Source: Pseudomonas sp. C1C7 (GTDB taxonomy: Bacteria > Pseudomonadota > Gammaproteobacteria > Pseudomonadales > Pseudomonadaceae). Taken from it: 64,000 nucleotides of DNA. Made by a program: the position numbers and the translations under genes. Shown in pieces: positions 58,070 to 64,000 of this stretch. The notes below the pieces were generated by a model. It saw nothing but the letters and a program-made list of their open reading frames with translations. It had not been told where the DNA came from and searched no databases. Positions within the stretch are counted from its first letter, which is position 1. Every line of letters starts with the position of its first letter. The DNA lies in NCBI RefSeq assembly GCF_013359595.1, contig NZ_JABFMP010000030.1:1-64000 (forward strand), given 5' to 3'.

Positions 58070-60022
58070 TCAGAAGGAATACTTGACGTTGAAACCGACG
58101 TTGTCGCGGTCGCGCGCGGCGTTTTCCTGGCCGGCGCCGTAGAACGAGGTGTACTGCAGTTCTGCCTCCAGGCTGTTCATGTAGCTGGCCTTCAGGCCCA
58201 GGCTGTAAGCCTTGCGCCCGGCAATGAAGTTGCCGGCCTGGTAGGAGTTGCCGCTGAAGTCGTCCTTGTAGACGGCGTAGGGCGAGAGGTTCACCCCGGC
58301 GAAGACGTCGTTCCAGGTGCCGGTCACCATGACCGTGGCGCCGTAGGCGTTGCGGTTGACCTGGTCGCTGCGGTCGAAGCCCGAGACATAGGCACCGTTG
58401 GAGCGACCGGAGTAGTAGCGGGTCGAGCCGTCGTAGGCGGTGTACTTCAAGCTGCTGCCGCGGATCTGCTCGGCGGCGACCTCGATCACCCCCATCAGCG
58501 AGTCGAATGACAGTGCCGGACCGAAGTTGTAGAGGCTGCCCAGCGAGCTGTTGTAGGCCTCGACGCGTTCGTAGTCGTGAATCTGCCCGCCGAGCGAGAC
58601 CATCTGCCCGCCGACGTTGACCGCGCGACCATTCACCAGCTGCCCGGCCTGGGCCAGCATGTCCCCCAGCAGGTCGTTGGTGGTGGCGATGCCGATCGGC
58701 AGGTTGGGGCGATAGGCGATCTCGCCGAACAGCGAGGCGTCACCCAGGGTGGTGTTGAAGCTCAGGCCGTACATGCGGATGTTTTCGACGTACTCGCGCT
58801 TGGCGGTGGTCTGGTTCGCCAGGTCCACCGCGGCCATGCCGTTGACCAGTCCCAGCGTTTGAATCGCGGCGGCGTTGCCGGTGGCGGCCGCGTTGATCAG
58901 GTTGTTGTAGGAAGAGAAACCGCCCAGGCCCGCCATCTGATTCATGTTGACGCCGGCATAGGCCGGGTTCAGATCGGCGTAGATGACCGGATCCTTGGAG
59001 TGGTAGTTGACGAAGTAGAAGCCGAACTCGGTGGAATTGAGTTGTTCGGCGATGTAATGGAACGCCGCGCCGAACTGGCCATCATTTTTCGCGTTGATGT
59101 CCGGGCCGATCTGGGAAACCTTGAAGTAACCGTTGGAATCCAGGTACTGGGTGCCCTGAAGGCCGGCGAAATGGCTGGCGGCCAACTGCGGATACAGGCG
59201 CTGGAATTGCGGATTGGAGAACGCATTGACCCGGGTGTACCCGGTGTTGCCGCCATCGGCGAACAGGTCGGTCTCGGAGAAGAAGGTGCCCACCGGATCG
59301 AGTCGGGTTTCCTTCCAGTTCCACTGGTAGAACGTGTCCATCGACAGGTTGTCGGTCAGGCCGATGTTGAAGCTGACGGCTTCCACCGGTATCAGCACTT
59401 CCTTGACCTCGGCGCCGGGTAGTCGGAACTTGGAGGAGTCCACCGGGTTGGTGGTGTTCACTCCGCCCCGATAGAACAGGCCTTCGCCCCAGTTGAACAC
59501 CTGGCGTCCCAGGCGACCGGTCACCGGGTGCTCGGCGATGTCCCAGTTGCCATAGACATAGGCGTCGAGGATGTCCAGGCGGCTGCCGGCGATGTCCCGG
59601 GTCTGGCTGGTGAAGTGATTGTCCTGCGGGAAGGATTGGCTCGGTTGCGGCGGCTGGTTGTGCGCGTAGTAATCGTTGCGCTTGTCCATGATCTGCGTGT
59701 CGTAGAACGCCGAACCGCGCACGAACAGGCCGTAGTTCTCGTAGGCCGCGCCCAGGTCAGAGGTGATCTTGTACACCTCGGAGGCAAGGCCGGTACCGAA
59801 GTTGCGGTTGCCGTCGTTCGAGTTGACGTCATTGTTGGTCTTGTCCTGACCTTGCACACGCCACAGCGCGCCGTAGGACACCGTGGTGTCCAGGGAACCG
59901 GTGATCTGGTTGTCGAGGAAACTGAATTCGGCAGCATTGGACTGACCGTTGAACAACAGGGGTACAACACAGGCAAGGGCGGACCCGGCCTGCACGCAGC
60001 GCTTGCGGGATTTGGCTGGCAT
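58070..60022 (-). CDS. DUF1302-family outer-membrane protein
   Basis: The 650-residue exported protein has a signal peptide (SALACVVPLLFNGQSNAAEF). A long run of beta-strand-type segments ends in a C-terminal Phe (NVKYSF), and family elements such as GRLGRQVFNWGEGLFYRGG are present. Such proteins are thought to form an outer-membrane conduit for hydrophobic compounds. Start 60022 is the first methionine with a signal peptide. It precedes the DUF1329 gene in one operon. Confidence 0.9.
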   Translation of the reverse strand: MPAKSRKRCVQAGSALACVVPLLFNGQSNAAEFSFLDNQITGSLDTTVSYGALWRVQGQDKTNNDVNSNDGNRNFGTGLASEVYKITSDLGAAYENYGLFVRGSAFYDTQIMDKRNDYYAHNQPPQPSQSFPQDNHFTSQTRDIAGSRLDILDAYVYGNWDIAEHPVTGRLGRQVFNWGEGLFYRGGVNTTNPVDSSKFRLPGAEVKEVLIPVEAVSFNIGLTDNLSMDTFYQWNWKETRLDPVGTFFSETDLFADGGNTGYTRVNAFSNPQFQRLYPQLAASHFAGLQGTQYLDSNGYFKVSQIGPDINAKNDGQFGAAFHYIAEQLNSTEFGFYFVNYHSKDPVIYADLNPAYAGVNMNQMAGLGGFSSYNNLINAAATGNAAAIQTLGLVNGMAAVDLANQTTAKREYVENIRMYGLSFNTTLGDASLFGEIAYRPNLPIGIATTNDLLGDMLAQAGQLVNGRAVNVGGQMVSLGGQIHDYERVEAYNSSLGSLYNFGPALSFDSLMGVIEVAAEQIRGSSLKYTAYDGSTRYYSGRSNGAYVSGFDRSDQVNRNAYGATVMVTGTWNDVFAGVNLSPYAVYKDDFSGNSYQAGNFIAGRKAYSLGLKASYMNSLEAELQYTSFYGAGQENAARDRDNVGFNVKYSF

Positions 60023-60158
60023 CTGAAACTGCTCCAACGACTGATTATTATTGTTTGTGTCATTAGCGGGGTGCCGTCGTGGCACCCGAAATACGGTGGC
60101 GGAATGGCGTGTCGCTCTCACGCCGCCAGACGGTTCCTCCTATCGGCTCGGGCCCCCA

Positions 60159-60713
60159 TCAGCGCGCCAGTGGCGTCGGCAGACGTGATTGCGGTCCAGT
60201 GGAAACCAGGCGCGCAATCCCCCAGGAAAGCGCCGCCAGCATCAGGGTCAGGTGATAGAGGTCCTGTCGTGCGATGCCTTGCCATTCGCCGCGCGAACCG
60301 ACGACCAGGCCGGCAAACGCGAACAGCAGGCTTCCGGCGACCGCCAACGACCAGCGTTGCGATCGGCCAGGCCAGGCAATGGCGATCAATGCCAGCAGAT
60401 TGCCGGCCAGCGCCCACTGATTCGGGACCCACAGCAGGCACGCGAGCGCGGCAACCAGCAGCAACCGCTGCGAGATCCGCCGCAGGCAGCCGACCGCGAT
60501 CAGCAGCAGGGCAATCCGTGCGCTAACACCCGACAGGAACTGGTGCGCCGGTCGAACCTGTTCCAGTCCGGCAAACACCAGCGCGCCCATCAGTGCGGTC
60601 ACGGCGATCAGCAGGAAACCCGCCGCCCGCCAACCTTGTCGGTCTTTGAGGCTGATCGTGCCTGCCCACAGGCATGCCGAACACAGCATCACTTCGCAGA
60701 GCACGCTTAACAT
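60159..60713 (-). CDS. six-span membrane protein, 184 residues
   Basis: About six hydrophobic segments (LCEVMLCSACLWAG, GFLLIAVTALMGALVFAG, ARIALLLIAVGCL, LLLVAALACLLWV, LAVAGSLLFAFAGLVVG, DLYHLTLMLAALSWG) make this an inner-membrane protein. A His in the last segment and two Cys in the first could be functional. It begins three bases after the stop of the fatty-acid hydroxylase gene, so it is co-transcribed. The family is not recognised. Confidence 0.78.
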   Translation of the reverse strand: MLSVLCEVMLCSACLWAGTISLKDRQGWRAAGFLLIAVTALMGALVFAGLEQVRPAHQFLSGVSARIALLLIAVGCLRRISQRLLLVAALACLLWVPNQWALAGNLLALIAIAWPGRSQRWSLAVAGSLLFAFAGLVVGSRGEWQGIARQDLYHLTLMLAALSWGIARLVSTGPQSRLPTPLAR

Positions 60714-60716
60714 CGA

Positions 60717-61958
60717 TCAGGCCTCCACTGGCAAGGATTGGCGCAGCGAGCGCACCAGCGTGCCCAGCAAGACCAGGCTGGCGCCGCAGAACAGTGCGCT
60801 CACCCAGGCAATCGGCAGACCCCATTGCAGGTGGGCGATCGCCGCCGGTACCGCCAGCGAACACAACCACAGCACCTGCCAGCGACCATTGCCCGGCGCA
60901 TTTTCCAGCGTCCGTCCCAGCACCCAGAGCGACGCCAGCACCCAGACCGCGCCGAGGACTTGCCAGCTCAGGTCAAGCTGAAAAGCGAAGGCAATGAAGC
61001 CCAGCCCAAGCGGCATCACCAAGGCCATCTGCAACACGCAATACAGGGCGGTGGCACTGGAAATACGTGGCCGGTAGATACGAAAAGCGCTGATGTCATG
61101 GGGTGGATGCGGCTTGACCCGATGAGCCGCCGCAGGACGCCAGCCGGGTGGGGCGAACCACAGTTTCAGGCGATCGCTCCAGTTGTCGGCGAGGCGAAAA
61201 TCCTCCAGCAGGCCCTGGTATTTGTGCAGGTTGGCCTTGATCGGATCGAAGGTTTTGAGCTGGCCGTGGATGCCGTAGATGATCGGCTCCTGATGCGCCG
61301 GGCGTTCCTTGGCGAAACTGCCGAACAGGTGATCCCAGAGCATCAGCACGCCGCCGTAGTTGCGGTCCACGCAGTATTCATTCTGGCCGTGGTGCACGCG
61401 GTGATTGGACGGCGAGGCGAAGCAGTAGTCGAACCAGCCGAGGCTGCCGATGTGGCGCGTGTGAATCCAGAACTGATAACCCAGCACCACGGCGCCGCTG
61501 ACGATGAACACGCTGGGCGGCAAACCGATGACCGCCAGCGGCCAGTAGAAAAACCAGTTGGTGAAAAAGCCGGTGCTGGTCTGACGCATCGCGGTCGAGT
61601 AGTTGAACTCTTCGCTGGAGTGATGCACGACGTGGGAGGCCCAGACCAGATTGGTCTCATGGCCCATGCGGTGATGCCAGTAGTAGCAGAAGTCGTAGCC
61701 GATCAGACCGATGGCCCAGACCCACCAGTGCGACGGGGAAAGCTCGAACACCGCCAGGTATTTGTACGCCAGCAGATAGATGCCGACGTTGAGCCCCTTG
61801 GCGAAGATGTTCAGTACCTGGCCACCCAGACCCAGGGAAATGCTCGACAGGCTGTCACTCAGGGCGAAGGTCTGGCGGCGTCGCCAGAAGCTCCAGAACA
61901 GTTCCAGCAACAGCAACACGAAGAATGCGGGGATCGCATAGACGATGGCATTGGGCAT
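60717..61958 (-). CDS. sterol desaturase/fatty acid hydroxylase superfamily protein
   Basis: The 413-residue membrane enzyme has the di-iron histidine boxes of the superfamily: HHRMGH, HVVHHSSEE and HRVHHGQN, within the YYWHHRMGHETNLVWASHVV-type region. It probably hydroxylates or desaturates a lipid or sterol-like substrate at the inner membrane. The C-terminal 120 residues add three to four hydrophobic segments beyond the catalytic domain. AAGGAGG precedes the ATG. It lies upstream of the DUF1302/DUF1329 pair. Confidence 0.9.
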   Translation of the reverse strand: MPNAIVYAIPAFFVLLLLELFWSFWRRRQTFALSDSLSSISLGLGGQVLNIFAKGLNVGIYLLAYKYLAVFELSPSHWWVWAIGLIGYDFCYYWHHRMGHETNLVWASHVVHHSSEEFNYSTAMRQTSTGFFTNWFFYWPLAVIGLPPSVFIVSGAVVLGYQFWIHTRHIGSLGWFDYCFASPSNHRVHHGQNEYCVDRNYGGVLMLWDHLFGSFAKERPAHQEPIIYGIHGQLKTFDPIKANLHKYQGLLEDFRLADNWSDRLKLWFAPPGWRPAAAHRVKPHPPHDISAFRIYRPRISSATALYCVLQMALVMPLGLGFIAFAFQLDLSWQVLGAVWVLASLWVLGRTLENAPGNGRWQVLWLCSLAVPAAIAHLQWGLPIAWVSALFCGASLVLLGTLVRSLRQSLPVEA

Positions 61959-62064
61959 TTTCTGCCTCCTTGTTATGTAGCAAGGAAGCTAACCCGATCC
62001 TTATCCTGCGGCTTGATGCTGGGCGTCAGGGTGCATGTTGGATGGCGCCAATCTGTGCCGTGTT

Positions 62065-63084
62065 CTATGCCTTGTGCAGCGCCTTGCGAAAATCCGCCGG
62101 GGAAATTCCCCGGGCCTGACGGAACGCATGGCTGAACGCGCTGGCCTGGGAGAAACCCAGGGTCAGGGCAATGTCCATGATGCTGGCGTCGGTGCTGCGC
62201 AGATGATGATCGGCCAGCTCCATGCGGAAGGTTTCCAGCACCTGGCTGAAGTTTTCACCTTCGGCGGCGAGCTTGCGTTGCAGTGTGCGCGGCGACATGG
62301 CGAGCTGGCTGGCCAGGCTTTCCAGGCTGACCTCGCCGGTCGGCAGGTGCTCCACCAGCAAGGCGCGCAGACGGCCGATCACTGACAGCGGCGCGTAGGA
62401 GCGACCCAGTTGCAGGGCTGCCTCCAGCAGCAGGCTCTTGTGGGTGCGCGGGTCGGCGCCCTGTACCCGGGCAGTGAGCATCGACTCGGGAAACACCAGG
62501 GTATTGCGCTGGGCGCCGAACTTGACCGGGCAACCGAAGAATTGCTCGTACAGCGCAGGATCGCCCATCGCCGGATGCCTGAGGGTAACCTCCAGCAGCG
62601 GCGCATTGCTGGCAATCAACCAACGGCCGAACGCGGCCCAGCCAGTCAGCACGGCTTCCTGCTGGAACGGGCAGTAGGGCTCCAGTTCGCTGATGCGCTG
62701 GTCTTCGATCAGCACGCGGCCATCGTTGATGGCGATGTGGGTCTGGCTGGAGGGACTGTCGAACACGATCTTGCCGAAACGCCGGATCATGCTCAGCGAT
62801 TCGCCAAGGGTGGCGCTGGTCATCGATACATAACCCAGTACGCCATAGGTGCCGGGGCGCACCGAAGCACCCACCAGCAAGCCGAAATGCGGCAAGCCGC
62901 TGGTGCGCGCCGCGAGTGCCAGCAAGGTCCGCAGTTGATGCATGGGAACGCGCAGGATCGGGTCGGACAAGCGATCGCGTGGCAAGCCGATTTCCTGCAG
63001 AAGCACATCACCGTCGCAGCCATGCTGCTCGGCGACATCGAGAACGTGATTGACGAAAGCTGCACTGGAAGTAGCGGGACGCAT
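62065..63084 (-). CDS. AraC-family regulator with Arabinose_bd-type N-terminal domain
   Basis: The 339-residue protein has an N-terminal effector domain of the OruR/ArgR-like AraC subgroup (PILRVPMHQLRTLLALAARTSGLPHFGLLVG). The C-terminal HTH pair is SLESLASQLAMSPRTLQRKLAAEG, then IMDIALTLGFSQASAFSHAFRQARGISPADFR. It is a probable regulator of the hydroxylase/DUF1302/DUF1329 genes 106 bases downstream on the same strand, though the ligand is unknown. Confidence 0.92.
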   Translation of the reverse strand: MRPATSSAAFVNHVLDVAEQHGCDGDVLLQEIGLPRDRLSDPILRVPMHQLRTLLALAARTSGLPHFGLLVGASVRPGTYGVLGYVSMTSATLGESLSMIRRFGKIVFDSPSSQTHIAINDGRVLIEDQRISELEPYCPFQQEAVLTGWAAFGRWLIASNAPLLEVTLRHPAMGDPALYEQFFGCPVKFGAQRNTLVFPESMLTARVQGADPRTHKSLLLEAALQLGRSYAPLSVIGRLRALLVEHLPTGEVSLESLASQLAMSPRTLQRKLAAEGENFSQVLETFRMELADHHLRSTDASIMDIALTLGFSQASAFSHAFRQARGISPADFRKALHKA

Positions 63085-63168
63085 GGGGCAAAAAGGTCTG
63101 GCGATCCGGATGGGGTCCGGAGTCTAGCAGCACGGACGTCGCCTCGGCGAGCGACGCCCGTCTGCGAA

Positions 63169-63864
63169 TCAGACCCGACCGGTGACCGGAATGCCGGCGC
63201 CGGTGATGGCTGACGAGGCAGGGGAAAGCAGGAACAGGATGACCTCTGAAAGCTGCGTCAGCGTCACCCAGCGATCATGTTCGGCGTCCGGCATGGCCTC
63301 GCGATTCTGCGGTGTATCGAGGATGCTCGGCAGCACCGCATTGACCGTGATTCCCTTGTCCTTGAGCTCTTCGGCAAGGCTTTCGGTCAGGCGCAGGACA
63401 GCGGATTTGGACGCTGCATAGGCACCCATGCCAAAGCCGGCTTTCGCCGCGGCGCCGGCACCGATGTTGACGATGCGCCCGCCTGACGATTCAAGCAGCA
63501 GCGGCAGCAGCGCCTTGCTGGTGTTCAACGCCGTGCGCACGTTCAGCTCATAGAGTCGATCCCACGTATTTGTTTCGCCATGTTGCACGGTTTCCCAGGC
63601 GAACCCTCCCGCCACGTTGACCAGCGCATCGAGTCGGCCGAAATGCTCCTGAATACGTCGCGCCACCTCCTGACAGTCGGAGTACGACGTCAGGTCGATG
63701 CCCGGCAGCATCAGTCGCTGCGACGATGAAGCAATGCTGCAGGTCGCGTGATCGATCAGCACCAGGTCATTGCCTTGGGCGGCGACCATTCTGGCCAGGG
63801 TCTCGCCCAGATTGCCAAAGGCGCCGGTGATCGCGACGACCTGTCGGGGGAGTGAATCGTTCAT
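63169..63864 (-). CDS. short-chain dehydrogenase-like protein lacking catalytic Ser
   Basis: The 231-residue SDR has an unusual glycine motif (TGAFGNLG), NVAG, and the YAASK catalytic Tyr/Lys. The usual Ser, 12-13 residues before the Tyr, is replaced by Gly/Ala (NIGAGAAAK). The C-terminus ITGAGIPVTGRV is family-like. It may still be active through an altered mechanism, as in some dihydropteridine-reductase-like SDRs. AAGGA precedes the ATG. Confidence 0.85.
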   Translation of the reverse strand: MNDSLPRQVVAITGAFGNLGETLARMVAAQGNDLVLIDHATCSIASSSQRLMLPGIDLTSYSDCQEVARRIQEHFGRLDALVNVAGGFAWETVQHGETNTWDRLYELNVRTALNTSKALLPLLLESSGGRIVNIGAGAAAKAGFGMGAYAASKSAVLRLTESLAEELKDKGITVNAVLPSILDTPQNREAMPDAEHDRWVTLTQLSEVILFLLSPASSAITGAGIPVTGRV

Positions 63865-63967
63865 GGAGTTTTCCTTGTTCTTGATGTACGCACACGCTAG
63901 TCAGGCGCCGGCGGTGTGTCTTGCGTCAAGGCGCCAAGTTAATAGCGTAGTCGCGCCACAATGCCTT

Positions 63968-64000
63968 CCCGTAGGAGCGGGCCTGGGGCCGGTTCGTCTG
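63968..64000. repeat. REP, cut by the window end
   Basis: CCCGTAGGAGCGGGCCTGGGG is the start of a short-class REP at the right edge of the window. Confidence 0.5.

Overview
The window looks like chromosome of a Pseudomonas fluorescens-group bacterium. The evidence is high GC content, a BenR/XylS-type benzoate locus, Pseudomonas-style polyamine, polyphosphate and nitrite genes, and more than twenty REP/REPIN-type hairpins of the two kinds usual in that group (short 'GTGGGAGCGGGCTTGC' types and about 85-bp 'TGTAGGAGCTGCCGAAGG' types). No tRNA, rRNA, CRISPR array, prophage or complete insertion sequence was seen.

Layout. 0.2-5.2 kb: benR and benABCD (benzoate to catechol), with two BenR/XylS-type direct repeats and a Pm-like promoter before benA. 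5.3-7.6 kb: small genes (NUDIX, osmE-like, lipoproteins). 7.6-9.7 kb: an Rrf2/Fe-S regulator divergent from a type II NADH dehydrogenase. 9.9-21.2 kb: a large catabolic locus of unknown substrate. It has a PotABCD-type ABC importer, a RibBX flavin-precursor enzyme, a DUF1330 protein, NUDIX, a GntR/FCD regulator, a PcaC-like protein, a flavin reductase, an aldehyde dehydrogenase, an alpha/beta hydrolase and a DUF1185 protein. Three promoters in it carry the same ATGGTATACCAT-type palindrome, so it behaves as one regulon. 21.4-24.6 kb: SBF-like transporter, PPK2 and Ppx/GppA. 24.7-27.9 kb: multicopper oxidase, outer-membrane protein and Sco operon. 29.3-35 kb: a LysR regulator divergent from an agmatine operon (aguA, aguB, PotF-like binding protein, a second exported agmatine deiminase, RidA) resembling agu2ABCA'. 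35.2-41.7 kb: rlhA, mscS, small membrane and secreted proteins (one frameshifted), DUF1801, msrA. 41.8-42.9 kb: Sco and PCuAC copper chaperones. 43.1-46.7 kb: an orphan YbdD-like protein, then nirBD behind a sigma-54-like promoter and an ANTAR-type antitermination leader. 47-53.5 kb: an NTF2-like protein, a chemoreceptor, a dihydroxy-acid dehydratase and malate:quinone oxidoreductase. 54-56.5 kb: VOC proteins, an alpha/beta hydrolase and small membrane proteins. 56.7-63.9 kb: a collinear minus-strand set with DUF1329, DUF1302, a membrane protein, a fatty-acid hydroxylase/sterol-desaturase protein, an AraC regulator and an SDR.

The strongest new reading is the 9.9-21.2 kb locus. It has an importer, flavin supply and flavin reduction, plus hydrolase and aldehyde oxidation, all tied together by a shared operator, but no monooxygenase. 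The second is the nirBD leader, where two stem-loops with A1/G4 hexaloops precede an intrinsic terminator, the signature of a NasT-type ANTAR antiterminator target.
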